A DNA stretch of 31,115 bases from an uncultured bacterium (GTDB lineage Bacteria > Actinomycetota > Coriobacteriia > Coriobacteriales > Eggerthellaceae), in the NCBI GenBank assembly GCA_905215035.1, contig CAJMOJ010000017.1, positions 1-31,115 on the forward strand, in the 5' to 3' direction. Of this stretch, positions 16,066 through 24,439 are shown piece by piece. Below the pieces are notes generated by a model, which saw nothing but the letters and a program-made list of their open reading frames with translations, was not told the DNA's origin and ran no database searches. Within the stretch, counting starts at the first letter, position 1, and every line of letters starts with the position of its first letter. Made by a program: the position numbers and the translations under genes.

Positions 16066-17799
16066 CTAGATTGTCCACCCCGCCGTTTCACCCTGCAGCT
16101 GCACCATCCGCGCGAAGATACCCTTGCGCTCAAGCAATTCCGCAGGTGTGCCTTGTTCAGTGACACGCCCTTCTTGTAGGACTACAATCTTGTCCGCATT
16201 AGCAACGGTGCGCATGCGATGCGCGATAACCAACACAGTCTTCCCTACGAGCAGACGCGAAAGTGCTTCTTGTACCTGTGTCTCGTTTTCGACGTCCAGT
16301 GAAGCAGTTGCTTCATCTAAAAGCACGATAGGCGCATCCTTTAAAATCGCACGTGCAATCGAGATACGCTGGCGCTCACCACCTGAAAGGCGACCACCAT
16401 TTTCACCAACCATAGTCGCGTAACCTTCAGGAAGACGGTTCACGAACTCATCGCAATTCGCTGCTTTCGCCGCTGCAAGCACCTCTTCATCACTCGCGTC
16501 CAGACGTCCTAAGCGGATATTTTCCATGATGCTGTTATCGAAGAGTACGACATCCTGGAAGACCTCGGTGTAATCAGTGAGTAAGGTCTCCGGGTCGATC
16601 GCAGAAACATCGATACCACCTACGCGAATCACACCCCCATCAACATCCCAAAAGCGCGCTGCTAGTTTTGCAGCAGTCGACTTACCTGAACCTGATGGTC
16701 CAACGAGCGCTGTTACCTCTCCTTCCTTTGCAGTGAAGGTAACGCCATCAAGCACGCGCTCTCCCCCGTCATAACTGAAAACAACATCACCGAATTCGAT
16801 ATCGTAACCCCGTGGAGCGAAGCGATCAGATCCCACTTGAACAGGCTCGTTCTCAATACCGCGCATGCGCAAAAGCGATTGGCGCATATCGATGAGTTCA
16901 GCAGTGGCTTGCAGTACCAAATTGATCGGATCGTAAACGCGTGTGATCACCAACATGAAACAGAAAAAGACCAGAAAATCACATTGCCCCGCAACCATAA
17001 GCGCTGCGCCTACCAGAATCGTAGAAGGGATACCCAGCTTGAGCAGCGCTTGCGTACTGCTAACAGCAACACCAGTGGTCAATTCTGCACGCAGCTTAGC
17101 ACGCTCGAACGCATCAATGTCTGCATTTAAGCGATCACGATAATCTTCAACACGATTGAGTGATCTGATCTCTCGATTCCCCTCAAGGTATTCCTGAATA
17201 TCATCAGCAAGTACCAGCCCTGCCTCGTTCTTTTCGATTGTCTTTTTGGTCTGCGCACGCGTGGTCGCAAGGAGAATGACAACAGCAACCGGGAGCGGCC
17301 ACAACGATGCGATCGCAAGACGCCAATCAAAAACAAACATCATCACCGCAATCACCACAGTAGAGATGACCGTACCAAACAATTGCGGCATTGTATGACT
17401 GAATAATCGCTCCTGATCAGCACAGTCTTTCATGATGACCGTTGTCAGATCAGCTAGATCACGATTACCAAAGAATGAGAGTGGCAACAGACGCAATCGC
17501 TCAGCAATACCAATACGTTTGCGTGCGCTTTCTTTATAAACAGGTCCATAGGTGTAGTGATATTCAGCATATTGCGTCACAAACACCAAAGCTAAAACTG
17601 CAATGATGCCGATCGCGTAAGGCCAGAGTGCAGGAAGTGGTACGCTCAGATCTTCAAGGTGAGCGAAAAAATCACTCGTTACCAGATAGAAAATCGCAAT
17701 TGGGGCCATCAAAACCAGATTAGCCAAAGCACTCACAAACGCGCCGATCTTAATCGAACGAGCGCCTTGTTCAGTCAACGCCAAAGACTCACGCAACAT
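16066..17799 (-). CDS. ABC transporter, fused membrane and ATPase domains (second subunit)
   Basis: Half-size ABC protein of exporter fold, 577 residues: about six transmembrane helices (roughly 20-300) then one nucleotide-binding domain. Visible motifs are Walker A GPSGSGKST, the Q loop in TEVFQDVVLFDNSIMENI, signature LSGGERQRISIARAIL, Walker B VLLDEATASLD and H loop IAHRMRTV; all are canonical. The start at 17799 (MLRESLALTEQG) follows AAAGGGGAGAG and overlaps the end of the upstream ABC gene by 11 bases, so the two probably form a heterodimer. The longer in-frame start at 17928 lies inside the upstream gene and is rejected. By context it may act as importer or exporter of a metal complex, as in the YbtPQ/IrtAB lineage; the substrate is unknown. 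Confidence 0.9.
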   Translation of the reverse strand: MLRESLALTEQGARSIKIGAFVSALANLVLMAPIAIFYLVTSDFFAHLEDLSVPLPALWPYAIGIIAVLALVFVTQYAEYHYTYGPVYKESARKRIGIAERLRLLPLSFFGNRDLADLTTVIMKDCADQERLFSHTMPQLFGTVISTVVIAVMMFVFDWRLAIASLWPLPVAVVILLATTRAQTKKTIEKNEAGLVLADDIQEYLEGNREIRSLNRVEDYRDRLNADIDAFERAKLRAELTTGVAVSSTQALLKLGIPSTILVGAALMVAGQCDFLVFFCFMLVITRVYDPINLVLQATAELIDMRQSLLRMRGIENEPVQVGSDRFAPRGYDIEFGDVVFSYDGGERVLDGVTFTAKEGEVTALVGPSGSGKSTAAKLAARFWDVDGGVIRVGGIDVSAIDPETLLTDYTEVFQDVVLFDNSIMENIRLGRLDASDEEVLAAAKAANCDEFVNRLPEGYATMVGENGGRLSGGERQRISIARAILKDAPIVLLDEATASLDVENETQVQEALSRLLVGKTVLVIAHRMRTVANADKIVVLQEGRVTEQGTPAELLERKGIFARMVQLQGETAGWTI

Positions 17800-19606
17800 G
17801 TTGCTCTCCCCTTTCGATCTTCCACTGAACAGCCTTTTGGTAATTGCTCCAAAGATGTGCATACAGCCCTTCAGCGGCAAGCAGATCAGCATGACTTCCT
17901 TGCTCCACGATCCGCCCCTGGTCCACAACCGCGATCAGATCTGCATTCACTACCGTCGAAAGACGATGAGCAATCATGAGAACCGTTTTACCCTGCGCTA
18001 GGCGGCTGAGAGCCTTTTGGATTAAGGCTTCATTCTCAGGATCAGCAAAAGCGGTCGCCTCATCCAATACCACCACTGGCGCATCTTTCAGAATTGCACG
18101 CGCAAGAGCAATACGCTGACATTCGCCACCTGAAAGATAAACCCCGTCGCTGCCTACACGCGTTTCAAGCCCTTGGGGAAACTTTGCAAGGATGTCGTCG
18201 CAGCACGCATCATGGGCTGCTGCCAGTACTTCGGCATCACTAGCATTAACGCGACCCATACGAATATTCTCTGCCAGCGTCCCTTTGAACAAGCGATCAT
18301 TTTGGAAGACGAACGCAACCGTATCCATGAGTTCATGTGTCGGAATAGCACGAACATCGGCGTTGCCTACGCGCACCGCCCCTTCACTCACATCCCAAAA
18401 TCGTGGAATCAAGCTTGCAAGCGTGGTCTTACCACCACCCGAAGGCCCTACTAACGCGATCGTAGTGCCTGCCGGGATGGACAGACTCACGCCGTTGAGC
18501 GCAGGCGTCTCCATTCCAGGATAGGTAAAGCTCACCGCGTCAAGAACAACTGATGAATCATTGGGATGTTCAGCATGCTGCTCGTCTACTTCGCTCATCG
18601 GAACAACCTTGAGGATCTCATCAACGCGACGCAACGAATCTTCCGCCATCATGACCGCTTCGGAAGAATACATCACCTTGCTCATCATTGTGGTCGTGAG
18701 CGCCGAGAAGATGACATAAAAGATAAAGTTTGTGAAGAACAGCATGAAATCTGCCGCTGCGTTCGCAAGAAGGATGCCCGCTGGAACCAGCACAACAAAG
18801 GTCGAGTTGATAGCAACAAGTTGAATAACCTGCGGAACCTTGCAGTAATTCACGTAATTCGTGGCCATATCGCGATAGTCAATGATCGCATCATGGAATG
18901 CTCGAAACGAATGAACCGTCTGCTGAAACACTTTGACAATGGGGATACCGCGCACATATTCGGTGGCCGCCGTGCTCATGCGGGCAAGCGCCTCTTGATA
19001 GCGCTGCATGAAATAGCGCCCACCCTTCGGCGTGTCGCGTCCCATCATCCACCACATCGCGAAAAGCGATACCAATACGGGGATGAGGCAAACGAGTCCC
19101 ATCATCCAATCGAAGATGAACATGGTAACCAGAAAGGCGATCGGCGCAGTAAGCGAAGCGATGAAATCAGGTAGCTTATGAGCGATCACGTCTTCGGTCT
19201 GTCCGGCACACCCATCGATGATGCGGCGCAAACGCCCTGAGGCATTCGCATCAAAGTATCCGAGCGGCACTTTTGCGATATGTGTTAGACACCGCTTGCG
19301 CATGTTCGCCGCCACACGAAAAGCTGCCGTATGCGTGAGCATGAGCCCTGCGAAATAGCACACCATGCCCACAATAGCCACAATGAATGCCGCCCACGCC
19401 CACACGGTTGCATCGCTTGCCGCACTCCAGTTGGGTGCCACTATAACAAGGTCGCGCAGCACAAACCACACCAACACCAGCGGAACAACAGTAAGCACAC
19501 CGTTAAGAGCAGCGAGCAGCACGCCAGCGTAGGCGCATTTTTTGCGCGATCCAGCATAGTCAAGCAGCCGAATAAGTGCATTTCGCTGTTTTACCTCGTT
19601 CGCCAT
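17789..19606 (-). CDS. ABC transporter, fused membrane and ATPase domains (first subunit)
   Basis: Partner of the next gene, 605 residues with an N-terminal six-helix membrane domain and a C-terminal ATPase domain. Motifs are Walker A GPSGGGKTT, Q loop FVFQNDRLFKGTLAENI, signature LSGGECQRIALARAIL, Walker B VVVLDEATAFADPENE and H loop IAHRLSTV. The D loop reads AFADPENE rather than ASLD, a variant I associate with siderophore-linked ABC proteins such as YbtP/IrtB; this is memory, not a search. The ATG at 19606 is preferred over a TTG at 19612 because GAGG lies six bases before it. It follows the S-component gene by 15 bases. Confidence 0.9.
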   Translation of the reverse strand: MANEVKQRNALIRLLDYAGSRKKCAYAGVLLAALNGVLTVVPLVLVWFVLRDLVIVAPNWSAASDATVWAWAAFIVAIVGMVCYFAGLMLTHTAAFRVAANMRKRCLTHIAKVPLGYFDANASGRLRRIIDGCAGQTEDVIAHKLPDFIASLTAPIAFLVTMFIFDWMMGLVCLIPVLVSLFAMWWMMGRDTPKGGRYFMQRYQEALARMSTAATEYVRGIPIVKVFQQTVHSFRAFHDAIIDYRDMATNYVNYCKVPQVIQLVAINSTFVVLVPAGILLANAAADFMLFFTNFIFYVIFSALTTTMMSKVMYSSEAVMMAEDSLRRVDEILKVVPMSEVDEQHAEHPNDSSVVLDAVSFTYPGMETPALNGVSLSIPAGTTIALVGPSGGGKTTLASLIPRFWDVSEGAVRVGNADVRAIPTHELMDTVAFVFQNDRLFKGTLAENIRMGRVNASDAEVLAAAHDACCDDILAKFPQGLETRVGSDGVYLSGGECQRIALARAILKDAPVVVLDEATAFADPENEALIQKALSRLAQGKTVLMIAHRLSTVVNADLIAVVDQGRIVEQGSHADLLAAEGLYAHLWSNYQKAVQWKIERGEQHVA

Positions 19607-19621
19607 AAGCAACCTCGCTAA

Positions 19622-20245
19622 CTAACCGTTAATCTTCGCAAAATGCTTCTTAAAGATCGCAATACCCAACCAGCAACCCAGCATCGAGCACACAGCGGTC
19701 ACGCAAGCACACAGCGGAAACATAGGGCTTGCAACCCAGTTGACCAGACCCCAACCATATTCAGCGGTCATGCCCATATCAATAATCATCTGCACATAAG
19801 CCGGACCTGTGAACAGAATGAGCGAAATCTGACCGAGCCACCAGCACAGCACAAAGACCGCAAAACCGATTGCCATCGACCATTTCGAACGCTTACCGAT
19901 GATCATGATCGCCTCGCAAAGAACTGCGCCGATGAACATACCTACGGGACCCGTCCAGAGCATACCCATCAGAAATGCGAGCAGCGCCATGACCGCACCC
20001 GCGATAATCGCCGCACCACGCTTAGGAACACGCGCCATAAGATAGGCCCATACGATGCCACCTGGGATCGAACCGATCGCATGCGTCCACCAGGCAGTGT
20101 CAGTGCTAAATGAGCATGCCATGGAAATGGCCATGAACACGAAGAACGTGATCGCGCCGAAAATCGCCAACAAAACGATATCTTTTGCTGATAGCCCGCT
20201 CTTTGCTGTCGGTGCAGCCTGCTTCGTTGTTGTCTCTGTTGTCAT
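19622..20245 (-). CDS. ECF transporter S component, MptD/Trep_Strep-like
   Basis: Probable substrate-binding membrane subunit of an energy-coupling-factor importer. The 207-residue protein has a polar N-terminus (MTTETTTKQAAPTAK) and about five or six hydrophobic helices, including IVLLAIFGAITFFVFMAI and AAIIAGAVMALLAFLMGMLW, and a short basic tail. The helix pattern and GPVGMFIGAVLCEAI-type segment resemble the Trep_Strep/MptD family. AAAGGA precedes the ATG. It lies between the ECF ATPase gene and the two ABC exporter-fold genes, so it likely selects the substrate, perhaps a metallophore, heme or similar complex. The family is fairly sure from context; the ligand is not. Confidence 0.8.
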   Translation of the reverse strand: MTTETTTKQAAPTAKSGLSAKDIVLLAIFGAITFFVFMAISMACSFSTDTAWWTHAIGSIPGGIVWAYLMARVPKRGAAIIAGAVMALLAFLMGMLWTGPVGMFIGAVLCEAIMIIGKRSKWSMAIGFAVFVLCWWLGQISLILFTGPAYVQMIIDMGMTAEYGWGLVNWVASPMFPLCACVTAVCSMLGCWLGIAIFKKHFAKING

Positions 20246-20300
20246 TGATTCGTCCTTTCTTTTTGAACAGGTATCTCATCAGCCATTGAAGGCTGGTCAT

Positions 20301-21905
20301 CTAGAATCCGAAGAAAACACGTGCTCGACCGATTCCTTCACTATCGAGCGCATACCGGTCAGTGATCTTGCCTGCGTGAAGTTCGGCGACCTCATCACAC
20401 ACCAAGCAGAGAAACTCGTAATCATGGGTCACGACACAAATCGCATGGCCTTCAGCGGCAAGCGCACGCAGGGCCGCGGCAACGCGCTCCATATTGCGTC
20501 GATCAAGTCCGCTCGTAGGTTCATCCAAAACCACTACGCGCGCTCCTTGCAAGACTCCCGCGGCAATAGCAAGTCGCTGACGCTCTCCTCCCGAAAGCGA
20601 GAGTGGATGACGATCCGCTAGATCGTCCAACCCAAAACGCAAGAGCATCGCACAAGCTTGCTCCGAAGGATCTTGTCCAGAGGCACTCATCCTTCGTTCT
20701 TGCTTTTGTGACTGCACAGCCGCACGCTCAAGTTCACCCTGTACGCTATCTGCAAACAGCTGATAACCTGGTTCTTGCATGACCAAATGAACAGCTTCGG
20801 GGCGCTTGCGGAATCGAAGCGGCTTTCCCTCCAAGAAAACGGTTCCGTCCTTTTCATGGGTAAGTCCTGACAAACAACGCAGCAGCGTCGTCTTACCTGC
20901 GCCGTTCTCGCCCAATATTCCCACAATCTTTCCTGCTGGAATATCCAAATCAACGCCTTTAAGAACAGATCTTGATCTGCGATAACCAGCCTTCAGATCC
21001 TGCGTTTTGAGCATCTCAGGCGCTGCCTCTTCAACAGTGATTCCGCGTTGGGCACCATCCTCCATCTCGCTCAAACGCCACGCGCGCTCACCAAAACGCA
21101 CGCGCTCAGCGAAAGAGATCTGCTCATAATCCGAAGCGCTCCAATCGCCACAGATACGCCCATCTCTCATGCGAATAACACGATCGACCACACCCTGCAA
21201 CCACCACAAGCGATGCTCGGAGATAACTACAGTCTTTCCTTGCTGCTTGAGCAAACAGATCGCATTCGCCAAACGGCGCATTGCCGCTGCATCGAGCGAG
21301 GCAGTCGGCTCATCCATCACCACTACAGCTGGTTGCATTGCAAGCGCTGAAGCAATGATCACCGCTTGCCTCTGTCCACCTGAAAGTTCTTCGACACTGC
21401 GATCCAAAAGATCTTGTGCGCCAATAGCGTTGACCGCTTCGTGCACGCGCGCGATGATCTCTTCACGCGGAAGACCAAGATTCTCGCAGCCGAATGCTAT
21501 TTCGGATGTGGTATCGATATTCACGAACTGACTGCGAGGATTTTGGAACACCGAACCGACACTCGTGCCTAAATCAGCAGTCGTCCAGCTTGAAACAGCA
21601 CGGCCCTCTACTAAAACGCACCCCTCAAGCTCGCCTTCATACACGAGCGGCACCAGCCCATTGACCAGGCGCGTGAGCGTAGTCTTCCCGCAACCTGAAG
21701 GCCCAGTCACCACCACGCATTGCCCTTGCGGGATGCACAACGAAACATCATCGAGCGCATGTTTGCTCGCACCAGCATAGCGATAGCTCACATTCTCAAG
21801 AACGATCGCATCATGTTCATGTTCTTGATCTTGTTCTTGATCTTGATCTTGCAGCTGGCACAAAAACGAGCCTTCAGACTGCGTTTTCTGAAGCAGCCTC
21901 TCCAC
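20301..21905 (-). CDS. ECF-type double ATPase (two fused ABC domains)
   Basis: Powers the ECF importer by ATP hydrolysis. The 534-residue protein holds two ABC domains in one chain. The first has Walker A GPSGCGKTT (68-76), signature LSGGQRQAVIIASAL and VVVMDEPTASLD. The second has GENGAGKTT (about 333), LSGGERQRLAIAAGVL and VVVLDEPTSGLD. Both have complete catalytic motifs, so it replaces the separate EcfA/EcfA' pair. Before the first domain lies a QDQDQEQDQEHEH run encoded by a hexamer-like repeat. The start is GTG, overlapping the T-component stop by one base (TAGTG), with GGAAGG eight bases upstream, so coupling is strong. Confidence 0.9.
   Translation of the reverse strand: MERLLQKTQSEGSFLCQLQDQDQEQDQEHEHDAIVLENVSYRYAGASKHALDDVSLCIPQGQCVVVTGPSGCGKTTLTRLVNGLVPLVYEGELEGCVLVEGRAVSSWTTADLGTSVGSVFQNPRSQFVNIDTTSEIAFGCENLGLPREEIIARVHEAVNAIGAQDLLDRSVEELSGGQRQAVIIASALAMQPAVVVMDEPTASLDAAAMRRLANAICLLKQQGKTVVISEHRLWWLQGVVDRVIRMRDGRICGDWSASDYEQISFAERVRFGERAWRLSEMEDGAQRGITVEEAAPEMLKTQDLKAGYRRSRSVLKGVDLDIPAGKIVGILGENGAGKTTLLRCLSGLTHEKDGTVFLEGKPLRFRKRPEAVHLVMQEPGYQLFADSVQGELERAAVQSQKQERRMSASGQDPSEQACAMLLRFGLDDLADRHPLSLSGGERQRLAIAAGVLQGARVVVLDEPTSGLDRRNMERVAAALRALAAEGHAICVVTHDYEFLCLVCDEVAELHAGKITDRYALDSEGIGRARVFFGF
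21812..21852. repeat. Imperfect hexamer repeat in the ECF ATPase gene
   Basis: About seven units of a TTGATC/TTGTTC-like hexamer, encoding the QDQDQEQDQEHEH segment. Unit length is a multiple of three, so copy-number change would lengthen or shorten the linker without a frameshift. Confidence 0.55.
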
Positions 21906-22684
21906 TACATAAACCTTCCCGCTACCGCGATCACCAGAAAGGCCATCGCAAAAAGCATGACCACCATATCAGCGAACGATATCTTGAGTTCGTGATAGCA
22001 GGTGCGCTTCGAAGATGCCTCAATCGCACGCACCATGACCGCATCACCCAGCTCATCTGCCACGATCGAGATGCGATGGATATACGGCACCATGAAATCT
22101 TCGAGCAAAGAGAGTGGATGTTTAATGATTGCACGTGGCGTCAACCGAATACCGCGGGTAAGCATCGCCTCGCGTACGGCACGTGCTTCACGATAGGCCG
22201 TCGGAAAGAACCGCAGGGCAACGCAAACCGCTACGGTCATACGATTAGTAAGGCCAAACGTTTGCAACGCATAAGCCATCTCGCCCACATAGGTCGTCGA
22301 AATCATAGCCGCAGCGAACATCGCACTCGGAAAGATGCGACAAAAAGTCAAAAAGCACGTGCTTACCGGCATAAAGAAGGGTCCAGCCGTAACACAGGCA
22401 AAATAGATACCTAGTATCAGTACGAACGCCGCAAGCCACCCGAGCATCAAACGCGGACGTTTGAGATAGAGCATCAACACTGCATCAAATACAACGGCAG
22501 CTATTTCAAGAGCGAGCGAGGAGGCAGCAAATGCGGCGATGTTCATAATCAGCAATACGAACAGAGAAATGCGCGGATCGATACGTCTACGTGTATGTCT
22601 AAACTTAGCACCACGGGCGCTAGCCTGCACATCCTCGCGTGAGATATGCGCACATTCATTCATATCGATCGATGCCTCAACCAC
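21905..22684 (-). CDS. ECF transporter T component (EcfT/CbiQ-like)
   Basis: Membrane scaffold coupling the S component to the ATPases. After a polar N-terminus the hydrophobic core begins at RRIDPRISLFVLLIMNIAAF. Two coupling-helix motifs of the Ala-Arg-Gly type are visible as AMLTRGI and MVRAIEAS in the C-terminal half, as in EcfT proteins. The start is uncertain: GTG at 22684 has TAGGAG eight bases upstream and gives 259 residues. GTG at 22777 and ATG at 22663 are in frame but have poorer binding sites. It heads the five-gene transport unit and diverges from the AraC-type regulator gene. Confidence 0.82.
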   Translation of the reverse strand: MVEASIDMNECAHISREDVQASARGAKFRHTRRRIDPRISLFVLLIMNIAAFAASSLALEIAAVVFDAVLMLYLKRPRLMLGWLAAFVLILGIYFACVTAGPFFMPVSTCFLTFCRIFPSAMFAAAMISTTYVGEMAYALQTFGLTNRMTVAVCVALRFFPTAYREARAVREAMLTRGIRLTPRAIIKHPLSLLEDFMVPYIHRISIVADELGDAVMVRAIEASSKRTCYHELKISFADMVVMLFAMAFLVIAVAGRFM

Positions 22685-22835
22685 TGAAAGAGCTCCTACC
22701 CTGACATGCTGTTCGCACGTCTTTCTCGCTTCTTTACGAACCGACAAACCCATCACGCAACAAGAGGGGTCGTTCACCCCTTGAGTCCATTAAGAGTCTG
22801 ACTTGGTTAACTTATCATTCTTATGAGAGAAATTG

Positions 22836-22849
22836 TTACCCTTGGGTAA
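22836..22849. promoter_or_regulatory. Inverted repeat between divergent genes
   Basis: TTACCC-TT-GGGTAA, a perfect 6-bp dyad with a 2-nt centre, in the gap between the ECF T gene and the AraC-type regulator gene. A candidate operator for a second regulator; it is not a recognisable Fur or DtxR box. Confidence 0.35.
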
Positions 22850-22851
22850 TT

Positions 22852-22893
22852 TTTAGACGATATCGAAAAAGCTTTAGACGCATTCAAAAAGGA
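22852..22893 (+). promoter_or_regulatory. AraC-type direct repeat pair
   Basis: TTTAGACG occurs at 22852-22859 and again at 22873-22880, exactly 21 bp apart, each followed a few bases later by an AAAAAG run. Two helical turns between direct repeats is the classic geometry of AraC-family binding sites. It lies just ahead of the regulator gene and in the upstream region of the transport genes. Confidence 0.55.
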
Positions 22894-22907
22894 TCGACCA
22901 CTCACCC

Positions 22908-23873
22908 ATGCTGACTGACATCCCAAAGAACCTTCATCAGTACTTCATGCCACAGATTGAGCAGCTTGAGATGCGATCTCAACAGCATCGGCTTGGCCTG
23001 AGCGCATCAATGTCTCCCAAAAAGGGGGAAGGCGGCATTTGGGTTGCGTCGCTTGATAACGACTGCCTCTTTACCGTGCTCGATATATCGCTGCACGAAA
23101 GCGAACTGTTCGACAGCTATTTTGACGATTATTTTTGTCTCGGAGAAATGTCAACAGCCAACCTATGCGGAACACCCTTTGCAAATGAACAACGCACCCA
23201 AAACAACAACTTGGTCACGTTCTACCAGCAAGGCGGCACCTTTTCTTATAGCCTCAAAAAGAATGCACCCTATACCTCGCGATCCCTCTGCGTAACGTCC
23301 TCGTTCTTCACGAAGATCAAGAAATATCGTCCAGAAGACGCGGATATCCTACTCGAACGCCTCTCATCTCCTACACTCAATAAACTCCCGCTCAACTTGG
23401 GAGCCCTCTTTCAAAGTATCAACCCAGAAGACGCAGATCTTCCTGGTGCCGAATGGCGACTGCGTTCTCTCGTATCGAGTGCAATAGGCTGCTTGCTCGA
23501 CACCGCAAGCGCCCAGGATGATGCCGCAAAACGCGCAGGGAGTATCTCGTCCAAAGAATTGGTTAGCGATGCTTGCGCAATCATGGAAAAGCATTTTGCC
23601 CATGCCTTAACGATTGAAAAAATAGCTGCTGATCTTTGTGTAAGCCGCGCAAGCCTTGCCGCTATCTTTAAAGAGGAGACAGGCATGAGCGTTGGTGAAC
23701 ATCTGCGTGCGATCAGAATGAAGCGTGCTGCACAGCTGCTGCATGCCTCTCACTTGAGCATTGCCGAGATCGCAGCTGCAGTAGGCTATGCAAGACAAAG
23801 TAGCTTTTCGGAGGCTTTCCGTCGCGAATTTGGTATCTCGCCTTCAAAATGGCGTGATCAAACGAGAAGTTAA
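22908..23873 (+). CDS. AraC-family transcription regulator
   Basis: Probable activator of the divergent transport genes. Of 321 residues, about 1-200 form an unrecognised ligand-binding domain and the last 105 or so the AraC DNA-binding domain with two helix-turn-helices: IEKIAADLCVSRASLAAIFKEE (as IEKIAADLCVSRASLAAIF) and IAEIAAAVGYARQSSFSEAF followed by REFGISPSKWR. The nearest ribosome binding site, AAAGGA, is about 16 bases before the ATG, so initiation may be weak. The locus layout (AraC regulator facing membrane genes with paired ABC half-transporters) parallels ybtA-ybtPQ. The ligand might be the imported complex; that is inference. Confidence 0.9.
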   Translation: MLTDIPKNLHQYFMPQIEQLEMRSQQHRLGLSASMSPKKGEGGIWVASLDNDCLFTVLDISLHESELFDSYFDDYFCLGEMSTANLCGTPFANEQRTQNNNLVTFYQQGGTFSYSLKKNAPYTSRSLCVTSSFFTKIKKYRPEDADILLERLSSPTLNKLPLNLGALFQSINPEDADLPGAEWRLRSLVSSAIGCLLDTASAQDDAAKRAGSISSKELVSDACAIMEKHFAHALTIEKIAADLCVSRASLAAIFKEETGMSVGEHLRAIRMKRAAQLLHASHLSIAEIAAAVGYARQSSFSEAFRREFGISPSKWRDQTRS

Positions 23874-23933
23874 AAGGGTCAAGTTCAAAAACCTACCAAT
23901 TAAGAACACCTGCGCACGCTTCGCTAGCGCATT

Positions 23934-24058
23934 CAATCAAAAAGCAGCTATTTGATTGCAACACATTAACAACCTGTCGCGCTCTTCTTTTTTCTACCGT
24001 AAAAGGCGCTACGGTAAGTCTATGAGAAAATCCGCCCTGGCACCGCAAGCGCCAGGGC
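23934..24058 (+). promoter_or_regulatory. Three successive inverted repeats before the small acidic gene
   Basis: CAATCAAA/TTTGATTG (23934-23958), TACCGTA/TACGGTA (23995-24016) and GCCCTGGC/GCCAGGGC (24034-24058) are perfect dyads of 8, 7 and 8 bp with loops of 9, 8 and 9 nt. None is followed by a T tract. The first may end the AraC-type gene or be an operator; the last lies 23 bases ahead of the next start and would be in its untranslated leader. Confidence 0.5.
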
Positions 24059-24081
24059 ACAACAATCTAAAAGGAGTCATT

Positions 24082-24342
24082 ATGAGTCTCGAAATACCAA
24101 ACGAACATGCCGACGAGCGTGAAGAGCATCTTCATGAAGAAGAAAAAGCCAAGCATATCAAAGACCGCTGCGGCGAATACGATCAGGAGCGTCGTGAAGA
24201 CCTGAGCCACGATGCTGATCGTTATGATCGCACCTTGCGCGATAAGATCCACTTTGTTGAAAAAGGTGACCGACGCGAACAAAATGTTATCGATTCTGAA
24301 ATCAAAGAGACCGTAGACACTGAGCTTCGTCACGAAGATTAG
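24082..24342 (+). CDS. Small highly charged protein of unknown function
   Basis: An 86-residue protein with no family I recognise. It is rich in Glu, Asp, Arg and His (for example HADEREEHLHEEEKAKHIKD), has one cysteine, no membrane segment and no signal peptide, and is probably helical. The start at 24082 has AAAGGAG six bases upstream; an in-frame ATG at 23956 would read through the leader hairpins and is rejected. It follows the AraC-type gene on the same strand and converges on the 4Fe-4S protein gene, with a 14-bp hairpin between. The His/Asp/Glu content could bind metal, but that is speculation. Confidence 0.7.
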   Translation: MSLEIPNEHADEREEHLHEEEKAKHIKDRCGEYDQERREDLSHDADRYDRTLRDKIHFVEKGDRREQNVIDSEIKETVDTELRHED

Positions 24343-24371
24343 GCTTTCTCAGGCATACCCTTGTCACATGT

Positions 24372-24411
24372 ATAGGCTCACAACCAAAAGAACCTTAGGT
24401 TGTGAGCCTAT
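24372..24411. terminator. Strong convergent hairpin, no T tract
   Basis: ATAGGCTCACAACC and GGTTGTGAGCCTAT form a perfect 14-bp stem with a 12-nt loop. It sits between the ends of the small acidic gene (plus) and the 4Fe-4S gene (minus), so it probably stops both. There is no U run on either strand, as is often so for actinobacterial terminators. Confidence 0.75.
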
Positions 24412-24439
24412 TCAAAACGAGCACCGCTATCAGTTACCC

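Noticed and set aside
16066..17928. Longer start for the second ABC gene
   Set aside because: It would overlap the previous gene by 140 bases; the ATG at 17799 has a strong binding site and gives a normal length.
18566..19174. Plus-strand frame of 202 codons opposite the first ABC gene
   Set aside because: Composition (His/Arg-rich) is that of a complementary-strand shadow of a real membrane protein gene.
22908..23873. Fur or DtxR box in the divergent gap
   Set aside because: The A/T-rich stretch near 22810-22835 only loosely resembles either consensus; not enough bases match.
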